From NCBI RefSeq assembly GCF_003072505.1, contig NZ_NTGB01000001.1:2033955-2097954 (forward strand): 64,000 nucleotides of DNA. The letters are read 5' to 3'. Origin of the DNA: Polynucleobacter rarus (GTDB lineage Bacteria > Pseudomonadota > Gammaproteobacteria > Burkholderiales > Burkholderiaceae). Under the pieces are notes generated by a model, which did not search any database, had not been told where the DNA came from, and saw nothing but the letters and a program-made list of their open reading frames with translations. The translations under genes and the position numbers were made by a program. Shown here piece by piece: positions 34,989 to 44,884 of the stretch. Positions within the stretch are counted from its first letter, which is position 1. Each line of letters starts with the position of its first letter.

Positions 34989-35106
34989 CAAATGAGGCGA
35001 CCGAAAGCCTTGCCCCAAATTGTGGTTTCTGCACCATTAAAGTTCCCTTCAGTAACATCTCCCCCTTTGGTTCTTCTATATTGAAGACAAGACTTATGGA
35101 GGAATC

Positions 35107-36402
35107 ATGGCAAACATCGACACTAAAACCCTTTCATCAAATACCCTCACATCAATCACTAAACCAGAACCTGATTCTAGTCGCCGTAAACTGATTCAAA
35201 CCATTGGCGCTGCTAGTATTTACTCTCTGGTTGATCCTCTAGTTAAATCCGGTGCTTGGGCCGCAGGGTCGGACGCTCCAGAAAAAACAGATGTCAAGAT
35301 TAGTTTTATTGCTTTGACCGATTGCTCCTCCGTAGTAATGGCCAATCATCTCGGTCTTGATAAAAAATACGGTATCAAAATTATTCCGACCAAAGAAGCC
35401 TCTTGGGCTGCGATTCGTGATAAGTTAATTAATGGTGAAAACGATTTATCCCACATTCTTTATGGACTAGTTTATGGTCTTCAAATGGGTATCGGGGGAC
35501 AACAAAAGGACATGTCTGTTCTCATGTCAATTAACCATAATGGCCAAGCAATCACTCTATCCAAAGCACTCTACCAAAAAGGAGTGACTGATGGTGCGAG
35601 CTTAAAAGCCCTTATGGATAAAGAGAAACGCGATTACACCTTTGCCCAAACCTTTCCCACGGGAACTCATGCAATGTGGCTTTATTATTGGTTAGCCAAT
35701 TACGGCATTAACCCATTTAAAGATGCCAAAATTATCACTGTGCCGCCACCACAAATGGTTGCCAACATGCGCAGTGGCAACATGGATGGTTATTGCGTGG
35801 GTGAGCCTTGGAACGCCCGAGCAATTATCGACGGCGTTGGTTTTACGGCAACAACAACGCAAGCCATTTGGCAAGACCATCCAGAAAAAGCTCTAGGTGC
35901 AACTGCAGAATTTACTAAGCGTTATCCCAACACCTGTAGAGCCGTCGCATCAGCCATTTTAGAAGCTGGTAAATACATCGATTCATCGGTAACTAGCAAA
36001 CATGCAACTGCTGAGGTCGTCTCAGCTCCCTCCTTTGTTAATACCGACATTAATGTGATTCAAGACCGTATGATGGGACGCTACAACAATGGTATTGGCA
36101 AGTCTTGGGATGATCCCAATGCGATGAAGTTTTATAACGATGGTATGGTGAATTACCCCTATTTATCTGACGGCATGTGGTTCTTAACGCAACATAAACG
36201 TTGGGGTTTATTAAAAGATCACCCTGATTATCTTGGTGTGGCCAAAAAAGTGACCAATATAGCAGTTTACAAAGACGCTGCCACAGCCACTAAAACACCT
36301 TTACCAAAGAGCGAGATGCGCTCTAGTAAATTATTTGACGGCGTTACTTGGAATGGTACTAACCCTGCTGCCTATGCAGATAGCTTCAAGGTTAAGGCAT
36401 GA
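35107..36402 (+). CDS. nrtA: NrtA/CmpA-family nitrate-type ABC binding protein with Tat-like leader
   Basis: 431 residues. Twin-arginine motif SRRKLIQTIG (~25-34) precedes a short hydrophobic stretch, then the NrtA/SsuA-like fold: 'IALTDCSSVVMANHLGLDKKYGI', 'FPTGTHAMWLYYWLANYGINP' and 'VVPPPQM'-like binding-cleft segments ('TVPPPQMVANMRSG', 'YCVGEPWNAR'). Binds nitrate/nitrite. Permease and ATPase (NrtB, NrtC/D) are absent here, so it may serve a transporter elsewhere or act in sensing, like the NasS relatives, though the leader argues for export. Overlaps nirB by 4 bp; GGAGG ribosome site. Confidence 0.82.
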   Translation: MANIDTKTLSSNTLTSITKPEPDSSRRKLIQTIGAASIYSLVDPLVKSGAWAAGSDAPEKTDVKISFIALTDCSSVVMANHLGLDKKYGIKIIPTKEASWAAIRDKLINGENDLSHILYGLVYGLQMGIGGQQKDMSVLMSINHNGQAITLSKALYQKGVTDGASLKALMDKEKRDYTFAQTFPTGTHAMWLYYWLANYGINPFKDAKIITVPPPQMVANMRSGNMDGYCVGEPWNARAIIDGVGFTATTTQAIWQDHPEKALGATAEFTKRYPNTCRAVASAILEAGKYIDSSVTSKHATAEVVSAPSFVNTDINVIQDRMMGRYNNGIGKSWDDPNAMKFYNDGMVNYPYLSDGMWFLTQHKRWGLLKDHPDYLGVAKKVTNIAVYKDAATATKTPLPKSEMRSSKLFDGVTWNGTNPAAYADSFKVKA

Positions 36403-38852
36403 GAAAGCAAAAACTTGTCTTAATTGGTAATGGGATGGCGGGTGTAAGATCGATTGAAGAATTACTCAAATTGGATTCTGATCTGTACGATATTACGATT
36501 TTTGGTGCTGAGCCCCATCCCAATTACAACCGCATCTTACTTTCACCGGTCTTAGCCGGTGAGCAAACGCTTGAACAAATCGTCCTAAATGACTTGGACT
36601 GGTATCAAAGCAATGGCATTCATCTTCATCTCAATAAAAAGGTTGTGAAGATTGATCGTAAAGAGCGAACTGTTACGACGGATGACGGTATTGTCGAAAG
36701 TTACGACAAATTATTACTAGCAACTGGTTCGATGCCTTTTATTTTGCCTGTGCCTGGCAACAATTTACCGGGTGTGATTGCTTACCGCGATATTAAAGAT
36801 ACGAACGAGATGATTGATGTGGCGACGCGTTATAAAAATGCTGTCGTGATTGGTGGTGGCTTATTAGGTTTAGAGGCAGCAAACGGTTTAGCCCTCAGAG
36901 GAATGAGTGTCACAGTCATTCACTTAGCATCCTGGTTAATGGAACGGCAATTAGATCAAGTAGCAGCTGATTTATTACAAAGCTCTTTAGAAGAAAAAGG
37001 CTTGAGATTTTTACTCAGCACGTCTACCGAAGCGATTTTACCGAATGCTGCAGGTGATCGAGTTGGCTCCATACGTTTTAAGGGTGGCCTAGAAATACCG
37101 GCTGACCTCGTTGTGATGGCTGCAGGTATTAAGCCCAATACAGCCTTAGCAGAGTCTGCTGGACTTTACTGTAACCGCGGGATTGTCGTCAATGACACGA
37201 TGCAAACTTTTGATCCAAGAGTCTATGCAGTAGGTGAATGCGCCAATCATCGCGGGATTGCTTATGGCTTAGTGGCACCCTTATTTGAGCAAGCTAAAGT
37301 TTGTGCGAATCATTTAGCTGAAATTGGTATTAGTGTTTATAACGGCTCGGTAACTTCTACCAAATTGAAAGTGACCGGCGTAGACCTTTTTTCTACCGGT
37401 AAATTTATGGGGGGTGAAGGTACTGAAGAAATTACCCTAGCTGACCCCATTGGCGGGGTTTACAAGAAGCTTGTAATTCAAGATGATCGTTTGGTTGGTG
37501 CTTGTATGTTTGGTGATACGAGCGATAGTACATGGTACTTTAAGCTCATGCGAGATGCAAAAAACATCTCTGAAATTCGTGACTCCTTAATGTTTGGTGA
37601 GTCGAACATTGGTGATGTTGGACATCAAGGACATAATAAGATCGCTGGCATGAATGATGCCGATGAAGTTTGTGGTTGTAATGGTATTTCTAAAGGGGCT
37701 ATTGTTAAAGCAATTCGTGAACAAGGCTTATTCACACTCGATGAAGTTAAAAAATGTACAAAAGCGAGTAGTTCTTGTGGATCTTGTACTGGCTTAGTAG
37801 AGCAAGTACTCATGAATGTTTTAGGTACTGATTATTCGGCTACTCCACGTAAAAAATCCATCTGTGGCTGCTCAGAACACTCCCATGAGGAAATTAGAGA
37901 GGCAATCCGTTCTAAACATCTGATTTCACAAGACCAGGTTCGTGCTGAACTCGCTTGGCGCACACCCAATGGTTGCGCTACTTGTAGACCAGCACTGAAC
38001 TATTATTTGATTTCAACTTGGCCTCACGAAGCCCAAGATGATCCACAGTCACGTTTTATCAACGAACGCGCTCATGCAAATATTCAGAAAGATGGCACGT
38101 ATTCGGTTATACCGAGGATGTTTGGTGGCTTGACAACTCCTGCTGAACTGCGTCGAATTGCGGATGTTGCAGAAAAATATAAAGTGCCAACCGTCAAAGT
38201 TACTGGCGGTCAGCGGATTGATTTACTGGGTATCAAAAAAGATGATTTACCAGCTGTTTGGAAAGAATTGGATATGCCCTCAGGTCATGCCTACGGTAAA
38301 TCGATTCGAACTGTCAAAACCTGTGTTGGTGATGAACATTGTCGTTTTGGCACTCAATCCTCCATGAAAATGGGTGTCGATTTAGAGCGAATGTTATTTG
38401 GCATGTACGCTCCCCACAAAGTCAAACTAGCAGTCTCAGGCTGCCCGAGAAATTGCGCAGAAGCAGGCATCAAAGACGTTGGTATTATTGGCGTTGATTC
38501 TGGTTGGGAACTTTACATCGGAGGCAACGGCGGCATTAAAACGGAAGTGGCTGAATTCCTATGTAAGGTAAAAACAGATGAGGAAGTCCGTGAGTACTCA
38601 GGTGCTTTCCTACAACTCTACCGCGAAGAAGCTTGGTATTTAGACCGTACTGTGCATTATTTAGCCCGCGTGGGTATGGAATATATCAAACAAAAAATTG
38701 TTGAGGATACTCAAAGTCGCAAAGCACTTTATGAACGACTACTATTTGACTTAAAAGATGCTCCAGATCCTTGGAAAGATTTTGAACGAGCTGGGGTTGA
38801 TATTCGTCAATTTAAATCCATTCCGATTATTGAGGAAAATCATGCCAAATAA
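36399..38852 (+). CDS. nirB: Assimilatory nitrite reductase [NAD(P)H] large subunit
   Basis: 817 residues. N-terminal FAD/NAD(P) reductase ('LVLIGNGMAGVRSIEELL', 'AVVIGGGLLGLEAANGL'), middle BFD-like [2Fe-2S] segment ('CGCNGISKGAIVKAI', 'SSCGSCTGLVEQVL', and a second Cys set near 'NGCATCRPALNYYL'), C-terminal sirohaem/[4Fe-4S] domain with C642, C648 (TCVGDEHC) and C682, C686 (SGCPRNC). Reduces nitrite to ammonium in the cytoplasm. Overlaps nirD by 11 bp. Confidence 0.95.
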   Translation: MRKQKLVLIGNGMAGVRSIEELLKLDSDLYDITIFGAEPHPNYNRILLSPVLAGEQTLEQIVLNDLDWYQSNGIHLHLNKKVVKIDRKERTVTTDDGIVESYDKLLLATGSMPFILPVPGNNLPGVIAYRDIKDTNEMIDVATRYKNAVVIGGGLLGLEAANGLALRGMSVTVIHLASWLMERQLDQVAADLLQSSLEEKGLRFLLSTSTEAILPNAAGDRVGSIRFKGGLEIPADLVVMAAGIKPNTALAESAGLYCNRGIVVNDTMQTFDPRVYAVGECANHRGIAYGLVAPLFEQAKVCANHLAEIGISVYNGSVTSTKLKVTGVDLFSTGKFMGGEGTEEITLADPIGGVYKKLVIQDDRLVGACMFGDTSDSTWYFKLMRDAKNISEIRDSLMFGESNIGDVGHQGHNKIAGMNDADEVCGCNGISKGAIVKAIREQGLFTLDEVKKCTKASSSCGSCTGLVEQVLMNVLGTDYSATPRKKSICGCSEHSHEEIREAIRSKHLISQDQVRAELAWRTPNGCATCRPALNYYLISTWPHEAQDDPQSRFINERAHANIQKDGTYSVIPRMFGGLTTPAELRRIADVAEKYKVPTVKVTGGQRIDLLGIKKDDLPAVWKELDMPSGHAYGKSIRTVKTCVGDEHCRFGTQSSMKMGVDLERMLFGMYAPHKVKLAVSGCPRNCAEAGIKDVGIIGVDSGWELYIGGNGGIKTEVAEFLCKVKTDEEVREYSGAFLQLYREEAWYLDRTVHYLARVGMEYIKQKIVEDTQSRKALYERLLFDLKDAPDPWKDFERAGVDIRQFKSIPIIEENHAK

Positions 38853-39192
38853 TGTGGATAGTGTATTGTGGAAAAAAATTCTGCCTGTCGAAGATATCCC
38901 AGTAATGGGGGCAAGAGTATTACAAGCTGAAGTGGGACCAATCGCCATCTTTAGAAATGCCCAAGATGAAGTCTTTGCCATCTTAGATGAATGCCCTCAT
39001 AAAGGCGGTCCTTTATCGCAAGGGATTGTTCATGGTAAAAGTGTGACCTGTCCCCTGCATGCTTGGAATATTGATTTATCAACTGGTTGTGCGCTAGAAC
39101 CGGACGTTGGTTGTGCAAAGGCATTCATGCTCAAAGTCGATGCGGGAAACGTTTATCTCAATTTAGAAGAAATCAAAGCACCTCATGCCTGA
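38842..39192 (+). CDS. nirD: Nitrite reductase small subunit (Rieske-like)
   Basis: 116 residues from the ATG at 38842, which has GAGGAA immediately upstream; a 28-codon extension is only open frame inside nirB. Rieske fold with 'DECPHKGGPLSQGIV' and 'VTCPLHAWNIDLSTG': the second pair is CPLH and the first is CPHKGG, so C/H ligands for a [2Fe-2S] cluster appear present, unlike E. coli-type NirD that lost them. Overlaps nasA by 8 bp. Confidence 0.9.
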   Translation: MPNNVDSVLWKKILPVEDIPVMGARVLQAEVGPIAIFRNAQDEVFAILDECPHKGGPLSQGIVHGKSVTCPLHAWNIDLSTGCALEPDVGCAKAFMLKVDAGNVYLNLEEIKAPHA

Positions 39193-42028
39193 AGTTAAAA
39201 GCACCTGCTGCTATTGTGGGGTAGGTTGTGGTGTCATCATTGAAACCACCGAAAATCAAGCTGGCAAATTAGAAGTCAGTGGCGTGCGGGGAGACCCAAA
39301 TCATCCTGCAAACTTTGGAAAGTTGTGTAGTAAAGGTTCTACTCTTCATCTCACCGCAAATCCAGTTTTACAACAACAAGCACGCCTTGGTTTTCCGGCG
39401 ATTCGAAAAAGTAGAACTAGTGATCCGACCCCTGTAAATTGGTCGGAAGCAATCGAAACGATTGCCACACGCTTTGCACAAATCATTGAGAAGTTCGGGC
39501 CAGACTCGGTTGGCATCTATGTTTCGGGTCAACTATTAACTGAAGATTACTACATCTTTAACAAGCTCATGAAAGGTCTAATTGGTTCGAATAATATTGA
39601 TACCAACTCCAGACTTTGTATGTCTAGTGCAGTCGCAGGTTACAAACAAACTCTGGGTATGGATGCCCCTCCTTGTTCTTATGAGGATATCGAACTCGCC
39701 TCAACTCTTTTTATCACAGGCTCTAATACGGCTTTTGCGCATCCAATCCTCTATCGTCGCTTAGAGGCTGCTCGTCAAGCTCGCCCTGATATGAAAGTAA
39801 TTGTCGTTGATCCCAGAAGAACGGATACAGCGAAAGAGGCGGATCTTCACTTACAGATTCAACCGGGTACTGATGTTGCTTTATATCATGGCATGCTTTA
39901 CATCATGCTCTGGGAAAAATGGCTTAATGAATCTTATATTGCCTCTTTCACGACCGGCTTTGATGAACTAAAAAATATTGTCAGGGACTTTACCCCAAAA
40001 GCGGTTGCAGGTATTTGTGGGATTGCCGAAAAAGATCTATATCAAGCTACAGAGTGGTTTGCAAAATCTCCTGCTAGCTTGTCATTGTATTGCCAGGGTC
40101 TCAATCAGTCTTCTTCAGGCACCGCTAAAAATGCAGCGCTCATTAATCTCCACCTGGCGACAGGTCAGATTGGCAAACCTGGCGCTGGACCTTTTTCCTT
40201 AACTGGTCAACCTAATGCCATGGGTGGACGTGAAGTAGGTGGTCTTGCGAATTTACTATCAGCACACAGGGATTTAAGTAACCCTGATCACCGCAGTGAA
40301 GTAGCCAATTTATGGGGTGTTCAACAAGTACCTGATAAGCCTGGACTCTCGGCGATTCCAATGTTCGAAGCCCTGCGCACAAGAGACTTAAAGGCGATTT
40401 GGATTGTCTGTACGAATCCGGCTCAGTCCATGCCAAACCTGAATGCGGTGCATGAAGGTTTAGAGAATGCTGAGTTTGTAGTGGTCCAAGAGGCCTATGC
40501 GAATACTGCCACAACCCTCTATGCGGATGTGCTTTTACCAGCAACCTCATGGGCCGAGAAAATTGGTACTGTGACGAATTCAGAACGTACGATTTCTAAA
40601 GTAAATCCAGCGATTGATGCTTTTGAATCAGCTAAACACGATTGGGAGATTGCTTTAGAGATTGCCCTTGCTCTCGAAAAGTTATTACCAAACAATAAAA
40701 AAGATGGCGTCTCTAGTTTATTTCCTTACGCTACTGCTGAAGATATTTGGAATGAACACCGCAGAACGACAGAGGGGCGCGACTTAGATATTACGGGTCT
40801 CAGTTATCAGATTTTAGAGAATCACGGACCGCAACAATGGCCAATGCCAAAGGGTGCTACGCATGGGAAAAAGCGCTTATATGAGGACGGTATTTTTCCA
40901 ACCAAAGACCAAAAGGCGCATTTTGTAGCAACCCCTTATAAAGCCACGGCCGAAAAAGTAGATGCCCGCTATCCATTTGCATTAAACACCGGAAGACTTC
41001 GGGACCAATGGCACGGCATGAGTAGAACAGGAACCTTAGGCACTCTTTTTGCTCATGCACCAGAACCAAGTATTGAAATTTCTCCGAAAGACGCTAGCAG
41101 AATGTTACTGACGAATGGTGATCTTGTTCACGTCACGAGTCGGCGTGGTAGCGAAATATTTCCCGTCAAAATTTCTGAAGATATAGCGAACTCACAAGCC
41201 TTTATTGCAATGCATTGGGGCTCGGAATTTATTTCAGGTTCAGCGAGTAAAAATCCTGGACGCGGTGTCAATGGCCTTACTAATCATCAAATAGATCCCA
41301 TCTCTGGTCAGCCGGAGTTAAAACATGCTGCAATTAAAATTTTGCCGGCCAACTTACCTTGGCAATTAGTTGCTTTTGGTTTATTTCCGAAAAATGAGGC
41401 TTTTACGATTCAAAACTCTCTACGTAAACTCTTACCTCAATTTGGATCCGCCTACTGCGTCCTATTTGGTAGAGAACAAGATAGTTCACAAATTGGTGTC
41501 TCTTTTAAAGCAGCCCACGATGAAGATCCAACGAATGATCAAGATTCTACCGCTTCAAAGGCGATTAAAGAGGTGATGAGACTTTTTAAATTAGATGAAT
41601 CCTCCTTAGATCCAGTATTGCGTTATTCTGACAATCGCAGGGGAGTTGTGCGCCTTGTGCGCGCTAAAGAAAAGGTACTCTCTGCGATGCTAACAGGGCC
41701 GATTGACAGTCTACCTAGTACCGTTTGGCTCAGGCAATATGTTGAACAGGGTTTTGATGCCAAACTACTAGGACGATCCTTGTTAGTCCCTTTTAGTAAG
41801 CCTCCTTTAGAGTTAAAAGCTAGTAGTAAAGCAATCTGTAATTGTTTCAATGTCAAAGAAGATACGATCAACGCCTTATTAAGCGCATGCCATCCACCCC
41901 TCGCTTCAGTTGAAGACGGCATGACCATGCTGCAAGATAAAACACAGTGCGGTACTAATTGTGGATCTTGCAAACCGGAAGTGAAACAATTAATCGTAAA
42001 ATATTTTCAAGCGCAACCGGTGGCATAA
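39185..42028 (+). CDS. nasA: Assimilatory nitrate reductase catalytic subunit (Mo-bisMGD)
   Basis: 947 residues. N-terminal [4Fe-4S] cysteines C8/C9, C11, C15 and the later 'GKLCSKGS' ; molybdopterin oxidoreductase body ('TNSRLCMSSAVAGYKQTLG', 'TGQPNAMGGREVGGLANLL', 'LNTGRLRDQWHGMSRTG' as separate blocks), a molydopterin dinucleotide-binding domain, and a C-terminal BFD-like [2Fe-2S] module with 'CNCFNVKEDTI' and 'CGTNCGSCKPE'. Reduces nitrate to nitrite in the cytoplasm. The C-terminal cluster suggests direct electron entry from a separate NAD(P)H/ferredoxin partner not in the window. Confidence 0.94.
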   Translation: MPEVKSTCCYCGVGCGVIIETTENQAGKLEVSGVRGDPNHPANFGKLCSKGSTLHLTANPVLQQQARLGFPAIRKSRTSDPTPVNWSEAIETIATRFAQIIEKFGPDSVGIYVSGQLLTEDYYIFNKLMKGLIGSNNIDTNSRLCMSSAVAGYKQTLGMDAPPCSYEDIELASTLFITGSNTAFAHPILYRRLEAARQARPDMKVIVVDPRRTDTAKEADLHLQIQPGTDVALYHGMLYIMLWEKWLNESYIASFTTGFDELKNIVRDFTPKAVAGICGIAEKDLYQATEWFAKSPASLSLYCQGLNQSSSGTAKNAALINLHLATGQIGKPGAGPFSLTGQPNAMGGREVGGLANLLSAHRDLSNPDHRSEVANLWGVQQVPDKPGLSAIPMFEALRTRDLKAIWIVCTNPAQSMPNLNAVHEGLENAEFVVVQEAYANTATTLYADVLLPATSWAEKIGTVTNSERTISKVNPAIDAFESAKHDWEIALEIALALEKLLPNNKKDGVSSLFPYATAEDIWNEHRRTTEGRDLDITGLSYQILENHGPQQWPMPKGATHGKKRLYEDGIFPTKDQKAHFVATPYKATAEKVDARYPFALNTGRLRDQWHGMSRTGTLGTLFAHAPEPSIEISPKDASRMLLTNGDLVHVTSRRGSEIFPVKISEDIANSQAFIAMHWGSEFISGSASKNPGRGVNGLTNHQIDPISGQPELKHAAIKILPANLPWQLVAFGLFPKNEAFTIQNSLRKLLPQFGSAYCVLFGREQDSSQIGVSFKAAHDEDPTNDQDSTASKAIKEVMRLFKLDESSLDPVLRYSDNRRGVVRLVRAKEKVLSAMLTGPIDSLPSTVWLRQYVEQGFDAKLLGRSLLVPFSKPPLELKASSKAICNCFNVKEDTINALLSACHPPLASVEDGMTMLQDKTQCGTNCGSCKPEVKQLIVKYFQAQPVA

Positions 42029-42035
42029 TCCACTC

Positions 42036-42953
42036 ATGAGTATTTCATCCTATTTGAAAATTATTGGTAGAGGTAGCAAAGGTTCTGGCGATTTAAGTCG
42101 TGAACAAGCGCACGAAGTTTTTTCTAAAATACTCGCAAGCGAAGTCAGCGATCTTGAGCTCGGTGCATTTTGCATTGCCATGCGTATCAAGGGCGAAACC
42201 GTATCTGAATTATTAGGCTTCATGGATGCGGTAGAACCGCATCTCATTTCCTTAGATACCAGCTCAAAACCGACCATTATTTTGCCTAGTTATAACGGTG
42301 CTCGTAAGCAACTCAATTTAACACCCTTATTAGCAGGATTATTCGTAGCCAAAGGCTTTCAAGTCATTGTTCAAGGGGTTATTGAAGATCCTACCCGGGT
42401 CACTAGTCATGCCATTTTTGAACATTTAAACTGGCCCATATTAGAAAATTCAGATCAATTCGCTCAACTCAGCGCGCTCAACTTACCGATTTTTTGTCCT
42501 TTAAAGGTACTCTCACCTGATTTACAACGCATGTTAGATTTACGACTGCAAATTGGCTTACGTAACTCTGCCCATGTCTTGGCGAAATTAATCAATCCAT
42601 TTAAAAAAACAGCTTGGCAGATCTCTAACTATACGCACCCTGAGTATCCGGAAAAGTTAAAAGAGTATTTTTTAGCAAGTGCCTCAAATGCGATTTTAAT
42701 GAGGGGTAATGAAGGGGAACCGACTGCTTCATACCAACGACTACCTGAAATGCATTTTTTATATGCCAATCAATCAACCAGTAGTTCGAATGAGGAGCGC
42801 TTCGACTTTGTTCCCCCATTTGAAGAAATCAATGCTGAGGCAACTGCTAATTGGACTTTACAAATGTTAAATAATCCAAGCTCTGGCCCGATGTCTTTGA
42901 TCCGACAAGCAGAACTCATTGCCGATCACGTCAGTCATTTAGTGAAGTCTTAA
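42036..42953 (+). CDS. ybiB: YbiB, TrpD2-like nucleic-acid-binding protein
   Basis: 305 residues of the anthranilate phosphoribosyltransferase fold ('LSREQAHEVFSKILASEVSDLELGAFCIAMRIKGET' in split blocks; 'RLQIGLRNSAHVLAKLINP'), without the TrpD PRPP motif. YbiB proteins bind nucleic acids rather than catalyse tryptophan synthesis. The gene commonly follows nasA in Burkholderiales, as here with a 7-bp gap, but why it accompanies nitrate assimilation is unknown. Confidence 0.85.
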   Translation: MSISSYLKIIGRGSKGSGDLSREQAHEVFSKILASEVSDLELGAFCIAMRIKGETVSELLGFMDAVEPHLISLDTSSKPTIILPSYNGARKQLNLTPLLAGLFVAKGFQVIVQGVIEDPTRVTSHAIFEHLNWPILENSDQFAQLSALNLPIFCPLKVLSPDLQRMLDLRLQIGLRNSAHVLAKLINPFKKTAWQISNYTHPEYPEKLKEYFLASASNAILMRGNEGEPTASYQRLPEMHFLYANQSTSSSNEERFDFVPPFEEINAEATANWTLQMLNNPSSGPMSLIRQAELIADHVSHLVKS

Positions 42954-42980
42954 ATCCCGGTTTTTAAACTACCTCTGTAA

Positions 42981-44864
42981 CTAAGAGAAAAATCGATCCT
43001 GAATGGATTTTTCTATTCCTTGGTGATCAAGGCCAAGCTGAGACATTAATTTAGCAACATCACCATGATCAATAAATTGGTCTGGTAAGCCCATTTGAAG
43101 AAGATTGACTTGGATATTTTGACGATTAAAAAATTCTTGAACGGCACTACCGGCTCCACCCGCAATCACACCATCCTCAATCGTCACAAAGCCACGATGC
43201 GAAAGGGTTAACTCTTTGAGTAATTCTTCGTCTAGAGGTTTTACAAAGCGCATATCCACTAATGTTAAATCCAATGATTCACAAATAGGAATACATGCTT
43301 GTAATAACGTACCAAAAGCAAGAATTGCCAACTTTTGACCGCTCTCTTGATTAGAAGTTCTTCGGATTACTGCTTTGCCGATTGGCAAAGGTTCAAGACT
43401 TTCTGTGATGTGAACACCTGTGCCAGTCCCCCTAGGATAACGGACTGCACTAGGGTGCTCCGTTGCAAAAGCGGTATTGAGAAGAAGCCTTGTTTCATTT
43501 TCATCACTTGGTGTCATGAGTACCATATTGGGTACACATCTCAAATAAGCAATATCAAATGAACCAGCATGCGTGGCGCCATCAGCGCCGACTAAGCCCG
43601 CGCGGTCAATCGCAAAGACTACTGGCAAATCTTGCAAAGCAATGTCATGAATCAGCTGATCATAGCCTCTTTGTAAAAATGTTGAGTAAATCGCAACCAC
43701 TGGTTTCAAAGCTTCACAGGCAAGACCGCCCGCAAAAGTCACCGCATGCTGTTCAGCAATCCCAACATCGTGATACCGAGTAGGAAACTGTTTTTGAAAA
43801 CCACCCATTCCTGAGCCTTCACACATCGCAGGTGTGATGCCAATTAAGCGTTCATCCGCCTGTGCCATATCACAGAGCCACTGACCAAATACCTGGGTAA
43901 AGCTTGGTTTAGTTACTGCCCCTGCCGGCGCTTTAACGATACCAATCGATGGATCGAATTTACTTGGCCCGTGATAAAGAATCGGATTCGCCTCAGCAAA
44001 AGGATAACCTTTACCTTTTTTTGTCACTACATGTAAAAACTGTGGACCATCGCCCTCTAGGGACATCCGTTTGATATTTTCAAGAGTGGGTACGAGTGAG
44101 TCTAAATCATGACCATCAATCGGTCCAATGTAATTAAAGCCAAACTCTTCAAAAATATTCGCAGGCACGAGCATGCCCTTCGCTTGTGCTTCTAAGCGTT
44201 TGGCAAATTCTTTGAGTGGTGGCACGATTGACAATACATTACCAACCCCATTTTTTGTCGCTTCATAAAAAGGACTACTAATTAAACGAGCTAAATAGCG
44301 ATTCAGCGCACCCACCGCAGGTGAAATCGACATATCATTATCATTGAGTACCACCACTAAAGGCAAAGTTCGGTTGGTGCCAGCATGGTTCATTGCCTCA
44401 AAGGCCATCCCACCAGTCATAGCACTATCACCAATAATGGCTACTGCAACGCGCCGTTCTTTTTTCAGTTGAGAGGCATAAGCCATGCCAGCTGTGGCTG
44501 AGATACTCGTTGAGGAGTGCGCTGTTCCAAAAGCATCATATTCACTTTCGGATCGTTTTGGAAAACCAGAAATGCCCCCAAATTGACGCAAATGTGCCAT
44601 TTGCTCACGGCGACCCGTCAAAATTTTATGCGCATAACTTTGATGTCCCACATCCCAAACCAAACGATCATCAGGCGTATCAAATACATAATGCAAGGCA
44701 ACGGCAAGTTCAACTGTCCCCAGATTAGAAGATAAATGTCCACCAGTTGAAGCTACCGATTCAAGAATATATTGCCTTAACTCATGAGCCAGTGAAGGTA
44801 AATCAGACCGGGTAAGTTTACGAAGTTCGTGGGGGAATTGAATGAAATTAAGTGGAATTGTCAT
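42981..44864 (-). CDS. dxs: 1-deoxy-D-xylulose-5-phosphate synthase
   Basis: 627 residues, full length. ThDP/Mg motif in '[21 protein letters not shown]' (split), transketolase central region '[17 protein letters not shown]', '[18 protein letters not shown]' and '[13 protein letters not shown]'. Condenses pyruvate with glyceraldehyde 3-phosphate for the MEP isoprenoid pathway and for thiamine/pyridoxal synthesis. 20 bp downstream of hemA on the same strand, so probably co-transcribed. Confidence 0.96.
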   Translation of the reverse strand: MTIPLNFIQFPHELRKLTRSDLPSLAHELRQYILESVASTGGHLSSNLGTVELAVALHYVFDTPDDRLVWDVGHQSYAHKILTGRREQMAHLRQFGGISGFPKRSESEYDAFGTAHSSTSISATAGMAYASQLKKERRVAVAIIGDSAMTGGMAFEAMNHAGTNRTLPLVVVLNDNDMSISPAVGALNRYLARLISSPFYEATKNGVGNVLSIVPPLKEFAKRLEAQAKGMLVPANIFEEFGFNYIGPIDGHDLDSLVPTLENIKRMSLEGDGPQFLHVVTKKGKGYPFAEANPILYHGPSKFDPSIGIVKAPAGAVTKPSFTQVFGQWLCDMAQADERLIGITPAMCEGSGMGGFQKQFPTRYHDVGIAEQHAVTFAGGLACEALKPVVAIYSTFLQRGYDQLIHDIALQDLPVVFAIDRAGLVGADGATHAGSFDIAYLRCVPNMVLMTPSDENETRLLLNTAFATEHPSAVRYPRGTGTGVHITESLEPLPIGKAVIRRTSNQESGQKLAILAFGTLLQACIPICESLDLTLVDMRFVKPLDEELLKELTLSHRGFVTIEDGVIAGGAGSAVQEFFNRQNIQVNLLQMGLPDQFIDHGDVAKLMSQLGLDHQGIEKSIQDRFFS

Positions 44865-44884
44865 GAAGAAAGAATACTTAAATT

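Noticed and set aside
34980..35040. Sigma54 promoter for the nitrate operon
   Set aside because: GG and GC dinucleotides occur (near 34995-35013) but with 14 rather than 10 bases between them, so the -24/-12 spacing is wrong.
38758..38841. Extended N-terminus for nirD
   Set aside because: The extra 28 residues lie inside nirB and do not resemble Rieske proteins; ATG 38842 has GAGGAA in the right place.
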